Assembly: GCF_000611645.1 (NCBI RefSeq)
Contig: NW_014013060.1
Coordinates: 4,507 to 22,410, forward strand
Length of the DNA: 17,904 nucleotides
Reading direction: 5' to 3'
From: Monoraphidium neglectum
Taxonomy: Eukaryota > Chlorophyta > Chlorophyceae > Sphaeropleales > Selenastraceae
Shown: piece by piece, positions 1-9,780 of the stretch
Numbering within the stretch: the first letter of the stretch is position 1
How the letters are laid out: every line of letters begins with the position of its first letter
Notes under the pieces: generated by a model
Databases searched by the model: none
Told to the model about the DNA's origin: nothing
Seen by the model: the letters and a program-made list of their open reading frames with translations, nothing else
Made by a program: the position numbers and the translations under genes

Positions 1-133
1 CGCACGCACACAAACACACGCACGCACGCACACACACACACACACACGCACACACACACACTCACACACACACACGCACTCAAAACAGACACACACGCAC
101 ACACACACACACACACACACACGCATGCCGCAG
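1..133 (+). repeat. (CA)n microsatellite at the end of an intron
   Basis: Almost pure CA/CG-A dinucleotide repeat fills 1-124 and ends in CATGCCGCAG, the acceptor of the first visible kinase exon. The tract therefore lies where the polypyrimidine tract would normally be. The intron and the gene extend left of the window. Confidence 0.85.
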
Positions 134-1190
134 ATCCCCAAGGCGTCTGGAGCCAAGCTCGTGCTGCTTGCGCCGCAAGGGGTCATCCAGTTTGTTTATC
201 CCCTGCAAGAGAATAGCAAGCTTCTTGGCATCGACAACCTCAGAGGTGAGCTCCCTGCTCCACCGGATGTTGAGCGAGCGCGCGTCAGGTGGGTTCGGCG
301 GCGCACGAGCAGTATGCTCCAGGCATACAGGTGCGATGGGACTCGGCTGCCAGACATCGCGTCCTGCCCCGCCGTGCATCACTTCACTCCATGCCATGCC
401 TGCTTGCCTGATCTTCAGACCCGAGGCGGCGAACAGGGTCACTGGCGGCAATCGAGAGGGGCAACGTGACCATCCAGGGACCCCTGCCAGTGCCTGAGGG
501 CTACAATGCCTTCATCTTTAGGCAACCCATCTTCATCCCAAACGTGTCGGACCCAAATGAGGCCTTTGGGTGCGCGCATGGGCGCCCGATTGTGCGCTAA
601 TCTTATGAGCGCCGCGTCTATCTGGCAACCTCGACCGCAGCCGACGCCGCCGCTTGAGACGCACAGGGGAACTCGTCGAATTGCCGCACCAGCCGCATGC
701 CCAGCCCATACCTACTTTCTTTAACCGATTGTGCCTTCACCTCAAGTACTGTCTTGCACGTGGATCGAGCAGGCCCCCACACAAAACTCCCTGCGTGTTG
801 CCGCGCCGCAGCGCGCCCCGCCCGGCCTATGACTGCGGGCCGTGCTACAAACCCGAAACCCGCGCGCGATTTTGGGGCTTCGCCACGATCTACGTGGATG
901 CAAGCGCCGTCGCCGACGTCAGCGACACGGGCAGCAACACGCGGCTCAGCAGATTGGAGAAAATCGGCTACTCCTACCGCCTGACCGCCCCCCAGCCGGA
1001 CGGCCCGTCGGCGACCCTCGCAATGTCGGAGGCCGCGCCCATCGACCCTGTTTTAGTGACCGTATCAATGCCGAGCGAGGAGGCGCTGTGGTGGCGGCTG
1101 GAGATTGCGCCGTCGCGGGGCTGGGCCCCAGTGTGGCGCGACCCGGCGCTTGGAGCGGTGGCGGTGCTGAGCGCCGCGATTGGCGCGCTG
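134..1190 (+). other. CHASE sensor domain and transmembrane helix of the kinase (exons 1-3 seen)
   Basis: Exons 134-245, 419-569 and 812-1247 read through as one CHASE-type extracellular domain. Family-like blocks are LAPQGVIQFVYPL near the start, then NLRDPRRRTGSLAAIERGNV, GPLPVPEGYNAFIFRQPIF, DCGPCYKPETRARFWGFATI and a GW near the end. The domain is followed by a hydrophobic helix (about nt 1146-1208, ALGAVAVL...GILV) and basic residues. CHASE domains are known as extracytoplasmic small-ligand sensors in histidine kinases, nucleotide cyclases and related receptors. Two cysteines in DCGPC could form a disulfide. The exon 812 acceptor was chosen because it restores FGAPRPAYDCGPC in the phase left by exon 569. 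Confidence 0.82.
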
Positions 1191-4100
1191 AGCTGCGGCA
1201 TCCTGGTCAGCAGGCGGCGGCTCAAGCGCACAGTCAAGGCTCTGACGGTGGGGTCTGGGTTTCGTTTGGGGGTGACGAGTGGGGGCTAGGCGCGGCACGC
1301 GTTTGCTACTTGATGCTGGATGAAGGGTGTGCATGTGTGTGCATATGTCTGCATGTGCGCGTTGTATGCAAACTTGTATGTATGTGTATTTCATGATGAA
1401 TTGGATGAGTGTGGGTTTGCTGCCCTGTTGGGTGAGGGTGCCACCCTCGCTGCGGGTTATTTGTGTTGGGAGTCTGACCCATTCTGCGGGCATCCTGCCC
1501 GCTGCTCAGCTTGGCCAATGCTCTGATAGCAGTCTCCCAGGTCAGCCTCACATTCCCTATGCGCCGCCACCCGTCTGACAGCGGGACAGCCGAGCTCACC
1601 CGCAGGCCCCCCGGTCTGCCCCGCCACGCCCGCCAGGTCACCAACCGCGCCCTGGCCGCCGAAAAAGAGCGAATGGACGTGCTGCTGGCTCGACAGCTCA
1701 ACCTCATCAGCTGCGCCCTGGGGCAGCGCAGCAGCGACAGCGGCGGCGCGCGGGCCGGCGGCGGCGCCAAGCCAGTGGAGCAGTCTGCACGAGGTGCGCA
1801 CGCTTGCCGTGCTAGCTTGGGGTCGACGTTGCTCAAATACGAGCGGGCTGTGGTCGGAGTGTGTGGGCCAGGAGTGGATGGGAGTCGTGCAGGGCACTCC
1901 AGGGACGCATTTCGCGGCAGCGTGTGCAGCCAGCAGACGCGCGCTGCGGGATGTGCAGGGCAGAAACCGCGCCCTTTGGCTGGTGGTGCCGACAACGCCT
2001 GAGCGTCCGGCAGCAGCCCGCATAGCAGCGGCTTGGCTGCGCCCGCAATCTTGGCCGCGGTCACCAACGCGCGATCATCGGTCGGCGATACTGTCACAAC
2101 ACAACCACGCGTGGGCACGGGGCGCAGAGCAAATTGAGGACATGCGGCGGTCGCTCAACACGCCCAGCGGGGCGGCCCAGGGAGTGGACGAGCTTGAGTT
2201 GCTGGAGCTGCTGGGGGAGGGCGCTTTCGGCAAAGTGTACAAAGGTGTGGTCTTGCAGGCTACCCGTGCTCACGTCTTAGATGGAGCTTGCAGGCCGTTG
2301 ACTTGGCACAGAGGTAGCGTCGCCGCGCCGGCCAGCCAGCCCACAATATTGACGTCGCATGCAGCTGCCCTGCAGCTCCCCACCCTGGCGTCACGCCTTG
2401 ACATGATGCCTGACTCTGCATCAGCTGACTGCTGCGCCCGCACACGCCGGACCAGGCACGTGGCGCGGCAGTGCGGTTGCAATCAAGGTGATGATTCTTC
2501 CTGCAAGGATGAGCGGCAAGGAGAAGCGGGAGAGGATGGCCCTGATGGAGGCCGCCATATCCTCGGTGATGCACCACCCAAACATCGTGCAGGTGTGGGG
2601 TGCTGGCACGCGATCTGCTGCGATCCGGCAGTGCCAGACCACTGGACGGATGCGTTTTTGTGCCTGCAGCGCTCCTGCTCTTGACCGTGCTGGCGCCAGC
2701 AGCAGACTGGCGGGAGCTGTGCAGCAAGCTTGTCGCATCTCGCGGTTTCGCATTCCCCTCTCCCCAACTCCCCCTGAGCCCTGCTTGTCCGCCGTGCTTG
2801 ACCTGCTGTCCTCTCCTTTCTATCCTCCTCGGACCCCTCAAGACGTATACCTACACAATCCAGCAGTCAACCAGCAGCCATATCAGCAGCCTTGAGTGAG
2901 CGAGCGATGATGCGTGCATGCGCCCCCTGAACCGCTTCGTACCCTGCGGCCTCGGACAGCTGTCCCACTGGCCACACTGCGCGACAAGTTACGCTTCGCT
3001 GCACAACCCTGTTGTGGCCCCCTTTGCAAGAAACATCACCCCCTCACCCCGCCGCACACTCTCAATGCTTCGCTCTGCAGCAGCGACAACATCGGGGCGT
3101 TCAGCATGCGCTGCCGCAAGCGCATCGCGCCCAGAGCACCACCTGGCGGCGACGCCCTGTCTGCTGGATCGCTGGCTGCGCCCATCCAGTCAAGACCCAG
3201 CTCGCGCATTCACAACTTTGAGGTGCGTTTTCACCAGCAGCTCAAAGTTATTAAATCATGTCGCCAGCAATGCGTTGCGGCGGGGCCTGGTGCGCCAGGA
3301 GGCGCAGGGTGCAGGCTGCGCAAGCAATCGAGGAGGGCGGCGCAGGGCGAACACAGGCATTATGTGTCAAAAGCTATGCGAAGCCTTGGGTGGGTGTTGC
3401 TTGTGCATGGCCATCTCGTTTTGTCCATCCGTCACAGCTCGGAAGACGCCTCATCCGTGTCAGGGCTAAAAAGCCACGGGTGGTGCTGGTTGCCGGGGCG
3501 CGCCTGTGTTTTTATGTACCTTGCTCTGACCTGTGCATGCGGCACTCTTCCCCCACAATACTTCTTGTATATCTAATGTCAGGTGTGCATTGTCCTGGAG
3601 TACTGCGAGATGGGATCTCTAAGGGACGCTCTGGATGGGGGGGCGTTCTTCCTCGGTGAGTCGAGGGTTCAGGACGAGGGTTCGCACCGCTGGTTGTGCA
3701 CGCGTCGCATGGTTATTATAATCCATGATAGACTGGGTGAGCAGCGGGTTCGCCTTGTCTGTAAACGTTGCTCGCATGGCCATTCCCCATGGGGCAAAGG
3801 CTCACTGCTGCACGCAGATATGCAGGCCCCAATACGTGGGGCCTGTGCGCCGAAGTGGAACCAGCACACTGCTTCGGACCATGCTCCCTTGACAACACAC
3901 ACACTCATGCAGATGAGGGCCGGAAGCACGTCAATATGGCTGCAGTGCTGGAGACGGCGGCCGACGTGGCACGGGCCATGATACACCTCCACACGCAGCA
4001 GGTGGGTCATGACGTTCGGGCATCTGGGGCGCTAGCTTACTTCACGCAACCTTGTGACCTGCACGCATGCACCAATCAGGGGCAAGGTGGTCCCCTCACG

Positions 4101-6692
4101 ATTGGGTGCAGCGGACGCTGGCTCTGCTGCATGTTGTTGCTTTGTGCAGGAAGGGTCGGGCTGAGGAATCTGAGTGATCAAACAGCTGTAGTAGCTCACG
4201 GGCTTTGAAATTAGCTACTAATACCTCAATATTGGGGTGCCAACTTCAGAAGTACGCAGTTACTCACTTGCACCTCCATTTCATTTCGCTCATTCCCTTT
4301 GTTAATTGGCCGCAGATCATCCACTCTGACCTGTGAGCTGCACACTGAAGGGCTGTGGTCGTGTGGGCAATACAGGCCTGGGCGTTGCGCTGCGCCGCGT
4401 GCTCAGTCCCTGGGACTGCCCTTGATACTTGCAGCTGTGGCCTGCGCCGCGTGTGGAGGCCCTCTGAAGTGCCTCGCGAAGTCCGTTCAGCGGCTGTTGA
4501 GCCGCTGCATGCGCACGCGCCAGCTCCACAACAGACCCCCGACAAACCTTCATGACTCATCATTGCTTAAACTCAACACAATGGATGACTCACCTCTGCA
4601 GGAAAGCGCGCAACGTGCTGCTCAAGGCGGAGGGTAAGGGCGGCCGCGGCATAGTGGCAAAGGTGGCAGACTTTGGCCTTAGCGTGAGGATCGACACCCA
4701 CGCAACCCACGTCTCCGAGTTTCAGGTGTGCGGGGCAATTTGGTTTGTTGTTGTATGTGTTCGGTCTTGTCCAGCTCAGGGAACTGGGGCTGCAGCAGTC
4801 AAGCAAGGTCGTACATTTGACAGCGCCTTGTGCCGAGTCGGCTGGCTCGGCTGTTTTACCGTATCTCCTCTCAACAAGGCACCTTACCGGGCAGACAGAT
4901 TGTTGACCACGAGGATCCCAGGAAAGCTCACTCATTTGTTGTTCCACTTACCCTTATTGCACACGGGCCATCCCCACTTACGGAAAAGTATCACCCCCCC
5001 AAAAAAACAACTCCCAGGGCACCGTCAGCCACATGGCCCCTGAGACCCAGCTGCAGCGGCGCATCACAAAGGCCTCTGACGTGTACAGCTTCGGCATCAC
5101 GCTGTGGGAGCTCCTCACAGGCGGCCACGCCTTCAAGGGTGCGGCATGATCAATGCCGCACACGCAGAATGTAGCCTGTGCGGGCGCGCGGGTGCAAGGT
5201 CTGACTGCGGCTCTAGCTGCGCTGCCCTTGCCGCAGGCTTGGCCCATGGATCACCAGGCTCTCACGCCCTCAGCCCCCATCAGTCGCGTGCAGGCCCGGG
5301 TCATATGTGTGTGCGCACGCGCGTGTGCACTCACAAAACGGGTACTGTACCTGCAATCTCCCAGGGGGTGTCTGGGCCAATAGTCTGGGCCAACCCTCCA
5401 GACTCGCTCTGAACAACCACACCCAGGCACCCCAGTCCTGCTGCTGGCACACGAGGTCTCTGTCCAGGGCAAGCGCCCCCAGTTCCCTGACTCGACGCCG
5501 CGCGGCTACCGCCGACTGGCGGAGGCGTGCTGGGACCCTGACCCGGCAGCGAGGTGCGCGTGCCCTCGCGCTCGCACCGCTGGGACCTGGGGTGTGTGCG
5601 TTGGGGCGCACCCTTTCGTGCGTTTGCTGCATCCTGGGCCAGCGCGCTTTGCTGGATCGGTCGGTGCCTTCTTCCCTCACCTCCCACGTGCATCTTTTGG
5701 GATGCTTTGATGACCCCTTGACCGCCGTCTCACTGTGGTGTCGCCGCGCATCCCTTCGCTTTGCCTGTGGCGCCGGCAGGCCCTCGTTTCAGGAGATCCT
5801 GCCGGCGCTCCTGGCCATGCGCAAGCACATCGGCGGCGCGACGCCCCCGCTGCGCCCCTATGTGCCCCACGCCAGCTCGGAGCCCGAAGGGGTGCAGCTG
5901 CCGCAGGTGATGTCACCGGGCAAATGAAATGGAGTTGTTTGGGGGGGAAGCAGCTGAGGGAGGCTCAAATTTGCTTGCAGCACCCAGGAAGTGCTCAGTG
6001 CAGAACGGGGGAGGGAAGGCGAGGCCAAGGGAGTGCATTGGGGCAAGGTGGCAGATCTGCAGGCTCAGGGGGACAGAGAAAGGGGCCCCAGGAAGGCGGG
6101 AGGGTGCAAGTCAACGGTTGCAGAAGGGTGTCTGGTCTTGCTAATGCAAAGGGGGGTGAGGGCGCGGGTGTTAGCGCCGGCAGCGATGAAGTTGACACTT
6201 GAGGGTTGAGAACAGGGGACAAGCACTAGAGGCAATGCCACGATCACTTACAGGCGCCTGCCCTTGTTTCATTTACCGTGCCGCATGGTTGCACCCACAC
6301 CGCACAGTGCCGAGCATGCTCCGCCTCTCGCCCCCTCACCAACCCTTCAGGCGCGGCTGGATCCCTCTTTTGAGGGCGATGACGAGGACGAAGATGAGGA
6401 GGGCGACGGCCACCTTGACAACGGCGGCGCCGACGGCAACGACGGCGGTGGTTGCGAGGGCCCTGGCGGCGCCGCCTATGATGGCCGCGGCGCCTGCGAG
6501 GGTCGCGCCGCCTTCACCCGCGCGTCGTTTCAAGAGGGCAACGGCGGCGCAGCTGCGGCGGTGGAGGCGGCCGACGCAGCGCCCGCGCTGCCGATGCTCG
6601 CGCCGCAGCGCGGGCCAACTGCGATGCCGCTGTGGGGCGCTCCGCCGACCAGCATGGCGAGCGGCTTCAGCCCCAGGTCCCTGGGGCTCTGA
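134..6692 (+). CDS. CHASE-domain transmembrane TKL protein kinase (5' partial, 16 exons)
   Basis: This is probably a receptor-like kinase: an external ligand is sensed by a CHASE domain and a cytoplasmic Ser/Thr (TKL-type) kinase answers. Exons that keep frame throughout: 134-245, 419-569, 812-1247, 1637-1793, 2128-2244, 2456-2592, 2843-2895, 3081-3222, 3583-3655, 3913-4001, 4316-4332, 4602-4725, 5018-5138, 5427-5553, 5780-5906, 6351-6692. They total 2325 nt, or 774 residues plus TGA. In visible-residue numbering: CHASE 1 to about 195, membrane helix about 200-220 followed by an RRRLKR stop-transfer, coiled linker 234-300, kinase about 310-635. Kinase motifs are GEGAFG (315-320), VAIK Lys335, alphaC Glu356, HSDLKARN (492-499), DFG (518-520), APE (543-545) and DVYSFG (557-562). 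The tail (662-774) is acidic, then Gly/Ala-rich. The N-terminus is missing. The least certain junction is 1247/1637. Ligand and substrates are unknown. Confidence 0.88.
1248..1636 (+). other. Kinase intron with degenerate GT/GTAT repeat
   Basis: This intron separates the transmembrane exon from the coiled-linker exon. About 1325-1390 is a degenerate GTGTGCAT/GTATGTAT microsatellite. I placed the acceptor at 1635-1636, which gives KALT-VTNRALAAEKERMD in phase 0. An earlier in-phase acceptor (exon from 1541) would add 32 residues and cannot be excluded. Confidence 0.55.
3823..3845. repeat. Intronic hairpin, 9-bp arms, 5-nt loop
   Basis: CAGGCCCCA pairs perfectly with TGGGGCCTG around ATACG. 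It lies in the kinase intron 3656-3912, about 70 nt before the acceptor of the exon at 3913. A ten-base palindrome CCCCATGGGG lies about 30 bases before it. Confidence 0.8.
4316..4332 (+). other. 17-nt micro-exon encoding the kinase catalytic loop
   Basis: The micro-exon reads ATCATCCACTCTGACCT and sits between a CGCAG acceptor (4311-4315) and a GTGAGC donor (4333-4338). It encodes I-I-H-S-D and two bases of Leu. The next exon starts with G at 4602, giving an unbroken IIHSDLKARNVLL. Flanking introns are 314 nt (4002-4315) and 269 nt (4333-4601). Skipping it would remove the catalytic Asp and shift the frame. Confidence 0.85.
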
Positions 6693-7821
6693 TTTCATAG
6701 CGGCCCCTCAGGGTGCCGCATGGACGCCTCTGAGTATGTGTTTGGTCAAGCCGCGCGAATGTGCATGCTTGCGGGCTCGCCGCACGAAGCACGCGACTCT
6801 CTACAAACTTATGACTGAATCCTCTTGTTCTTTGACGGGGCCACAACCAACGTGGAACCTTGGAAGTGCGCTGGAGCCCCTGGCCGCAGCCGGCAGATAC
6901 CATCTCAGCGGCCAGTAGTGCCGCACACGGCGCACGCACACATTTGAATCGCGTGATTGTGCTTTTGTTCGCACGCCTTTGACGGCATGCCTCTGGGGGT
7001 GCCTTGTGCACCTGGGTCACAGAATATTAGGCGCTAAGAAACCCTGACATTGGTGCTTGGTTTGCTGCTAATTTGGGACGTCCGCACTGTGGCATGCCGG
7101 GCAGCTTTGGAACCGACGCCGGCTGGCAAGGCCGCACCACAATCGCACTCCCAGCTGTACACGCATTCCCCCTCGTTGACTTGCGAGACTGCTACTTTGT
7201 CATTGCTGCACACAACTCTGGCTCACGAGAACGCCACACAAAGATTGTCGTTGCCACAAGGCAAGGAGGCATGCCGGATGTGCCGACGACTATTGGGTGG
7301 TTGCTGGCCTTGCAACTTCTGCCGATACGAGCGAATCATTTCCATGTGTGCATGGATGTGTGCGTGCAATTGCTCCCACTTCCTCTGTGTATGTATGTGT
7401 ACGTGTGTGGTGTGTTTTGTGTGCAATGTGCGGCTGCCTGGTACATGAACGTGGCATCACTCTGGCTGTTTCGCCCGCACACGCCTCAGGTGCACATGCA
7501 ATTCGTAACCCCCTGACTGAGCGAGCTTCCTGGCGTGCAATTTACAGGGCGGCAGGATATCTAATGGGGGATGGATACGGCCTCAGCAAAACTCGCATGG
7601 CAAGCAAGCCGCAAATCGCGCCAGGCAGGCAGCCAGGCGGGCACGCAGCAAACAGGTGCTGGCCAACGGCGGCCTCACGCACACCACTGGAGCCAGGATG
7701 ACGGTTGGGGGGCAACCGCCCCTCCGGGGTGCAGGGGCGTCCCAAGCATGATCACTGGTGGTTTCGAGCAAGGAGCCTCTGCGCCAATGCGCAGCATGGC
7801 TGTTTTGGTGCTTGTGATCAC
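6693..7821. other. Convergent intergenic region (both 3' UTRs)
   Basis: It lies between the kinase stop and the stop of the minus-strand membrane-protein gene. I see no coding exon with family signal. About 7340-7425 is a degenerate GTGTGCATG/TATGTGT microsatellite. No TGTAA poly(A) signal follows the kinase stop on the plus strand, so the kinase 3' end cannot be placed. The open frames here lack recognisable protein patterns. Confidence 0.6.
7542..7546 (-). terminator. Candidate UGUAA poly(A) signal of the membrane-protein gene
   Basis: On the minus strand this reads TGTAA, the usual green-algal polyadenylation signal, about 276 nt past the stop codon at 7822-7824. Five bases recur often by chance, so this is only a candidate. 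Confidence 0.35.
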
Positions 7822-9135
7822 TCAGTTAGTCTTTTCAGGCGGGCGGAGCGATGCCCGCCCCTGTGCACGCTCGCGCGCCACAGCACACAGAGCGAGCGCC
7901 GCGCCTGGCCCCACGACAGGGGAGCCCACAACCAGAGCGGCCGCGGCGATCCATCCGCGCTCCATGCCCGCAAACGCGACAGCGCCAATCAGAAGGAAAA
8001 TCCAATCCAGCAGCACGTAGTATGCAACCCCCGCAGCAACGTCCGTCTGCACCGCGGCTGCCGTGGCATGCACCATCCACTCTGCCCAGGGGCTTCCGGC
8101 AACGCGAGGCGCGCGCAGCCATGCGGCGATTCCAAACACATACTGCAGCATCAGGAGCAACAAAAAGGCGGCATAGGCCCATACAGCAGCCGCGCGGCCC
8201 TGAGCCGCAGGTTCTTGCGGGGCTTGCTGCCGGGGGCTTGATGAGAGCCGCGCAAGGTCAGCTGAAAACCCAGTGCACAACGGCACTGCTGTCAGGCGCC
8301 CTGCGGCCCAGCACGCGTAAAACGCAAACCGCCACGCGCCAGATAGACCCGGGAGCGCATGCACGACAATAGAGGCTGCGACGCACAGCCCCGTGGTCGC
8401 GGCGGCGCCCAAGACCTGCGCACGCGGCGGTGGCCCGGAGTCATGAGCTGAGGACAGCCACATGTCTGGGAGCCACGCCACCAGGACCACCACGCTGCTG
8501 CTGAGCAGGAAATCCGTTATTGCCACGAGTGACAGGCATCCCACAAACAAAGGAGCGCCTGATGAGATGCGCATCGAATTTTGGGCAGGGCGGGGTGCAG
8601 GTGTGTCAGAGGGAGCTTGGAGAGCTGAGCGCGGGCAGCACAGGTCGCATCAACGGGCCGCTGGCATACCCAGGACATGGGTGCATCGATGCAGCGCCCC
8701 TCCAGCTGCTTACCGGGTTTGGTTGACTCTATTGCTTGCAGCAGCAGCATCGCGCCGCTGAGGTTGAACAACAGCACCACCGAGAGCCTGCCGCCTGCCG
8801 CGCCAGCCAGATGCGCGTGCGGCACATCAAGGGGTCGTGTGAGTGTGGTACACCCGGCGCAAGCGGCAGGCATGCGCGGGCGCACTGCTGCCACCCATGC
8901 GGTTTGCAAACGGCTCACATGCCACCACGGTCATGTGCCTACCTGGGGTTGCGGCGGCGCCGTCCCACAAGTGTTGCATGGGGCACACCCAATCAAGGCG
9001 CAGGGGGCGCGCAGCGTCGGGGATCGGGGGGGCACCCTCTGCGCCTTGTATGCAAGGAGCATACGCCTGCTGCAGGTAGGGCGTGCACACCAGCTTCATA
9101 TAAACCAGGAGGGCTATGCCCACGAGGGTGCTCAT
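7822..9135 (-). CDS. Multi-pass membrane protein of unknown function (3 exons, 336 aa)
   Basis: I do not recognise this protein. Exons in transcription order: 9135-8943, 8794-8714, 8558-7822. Junctions are phase 1 with donors GTAGGC and GTAAGC, and together give 1011 nt (336 aa plus stop). The start is an ATG followed by a hydrophobic stretch (STLVGIALLVYMKLV). About eight membrane segments can be seen: 3-22, 67-86, 93-121, 137-160, 166-186, 214-239, 258-289 and 294-319. The loop after helix 1 contains LRLDWVCPMQHLWDG, and a basic Arg/Pro-rich tail ends the protein. Helices 2-4 and 6-8 look like two copies of one unit, each with a membrane-buried Thr-Asp (ITDFLLSS at about 105, QTDVAAGV at about 262). 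A four-helix DUF2834-like ancestry is one guess. The cellular membrane is unknown. The exon phases and membrane pattern make a real gene likely; the start is less sure. Confidence 0.72.
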
Positions 9136-9296
9136 CACAGAGCATGCTCTTGCTGTCCGAGGAGAGTGGCCGCGTGGATCAGGTTGCGCCATACGTGCAA
9201 GACAGACGGCTGAGCGGAAACGTGTGACTTTTTGCCTCGTGGTGTAATGCACATCATCCAACGAAGCAGATCTGATATGCGAAGATCGTCCCGCGG

Positions 9297-9370
9297 CAAA
9301 TCCGAGACTCTGGCACTGGAAGTAACCGTGACAGAGCCTGAAACAGGCGCGAGAAGTGCGTCCGCGCATG
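9297..9370. repeat. Composite repeat copy carrying modules A, C and B
   Basis: Three short modules are contiguous here: A (9297-9324, 28 nt), C (9324-9340, 17 nt) and B (9337-9370, 34 nt). Each recurs exactly further right in direct orientation: C at 9525-9541, B at 9652-9685 and A at 9781-9808. The sequences between the recurring modules do not match. I cannot assign it to a known element. Confidence 0.8.
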
Positions 9371-9524
9371 CCCAGCCATCTTGGGGGGCGCGGGCAGGGC
9401 GAGTGCAGCGGCAGGCTCTGCATGCGGCATACAACAAGGCCCAAGGACACATGTGAGCTACGCGCTCACATACCTGCACGACCAGCGGGGCGAATCAGAG
9501 AGCCCGCGCTGAGAAGGTGCAATG

Positions 9525-9541
9525 AACCGTGACAGAGCCTG
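9525..9541. repeat. Second copy of repeat module C (17 nt, identical)
   Basis: It reads AACCGTGACAGAGCCTG, identical to 9324-9340. It is followed by a short imperfect echo around CATAGCCAGGCG at about 9554 and 9591. Confidence 0.75.
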
Positions 9542-9651
9542 GTAGGATGGATCCATAGCCAGGCGCGAGGTGAGTGGTGCGGGCGGCTACATAGCCAGGC
9601 GGCACCCCAACCAAAAGTGCACAAGCAGATCACCAGCAGCTAGCCCACACA

Positions 9652-9685
9652 CCTGAAACAGGCGCGAGAAGTGCGTCCGCGCATG
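9652..9685. repeat. Second copy of repeat module B (34 nt, identical)
   Basis: It is identical over 34 nt to 9337-9370 (starts CCTGAAACAGGCGCG, ends GTCCGCGCATG). It lies in direct orientation, 315 bases away. Confidence 0.85.
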
Positions 9686-9754
9686 AACAGAAGGCCCAAA
9701 CCAATCAACGTGCCAGGCTAACAATCCCCAGTGCCTGTAGCTACCTCGATCCGT

Positions 9755-9775
9755 CGGGAGCAGCTGCTGCTCCCG
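9755..9775. repeat. Inverted repeat, 9-bp arms, 3-nt loop
   Basis: Arms CGGGAGCAG and CTGCTCCCG are perfect around CTG. The repeat lies immediately left of repeat module A. Confidence 0.75.
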
Positions 9776-9780
9776 TGCAG

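Larger units (their letters stand above)
2128..5906 (+). other. TKL-type protein kinase catalytic domain
   Basis: The domain is spread over eleven exons (2128-2244 through 5780-5906). It holds the glycine loop LLGEGAFGKVYKG, VAIK, the alphaC block MEAAISSVMHHPNIVQ, hinge VCIVLEYCEMGSLRDAL, catalytic loop HSDLKARNVLL, DFGLS, GTVSHMAPE, ASDVYSFGITLWELLTGG and the final CWDPDPAARPSFQEIL. Every residue needed for catalysis is present (Lys335, Glu356, Asp494, Asn499, Asp518), so I infer an active enzyme. The Arg of the usual HRD is Ser (HSD), making it a non-RD kinase that may not depend on activation-loop phosphorylation. The MAPE and SFGITLWEL forms are typical of TKL kinases in green algae. Confidence 0.9.

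Noticed and set aside
1..124. Telomeric repeat at the left edge.
   Set aside because: The sequence is CA dinucleotide, not the TTTTAGGG or TTTAGGG type of green algae.
8559..8577. CTGATGA, a short self-complementary stretch, then GAA: resembles a hammerhead ribozyme core.
   Set aside because: The stem would have a two-base loop, the core ends GAAT rather than GAAA, no stems I and III can be paired around it, and it overlaps a well-supported splice acceptor on the other strand.
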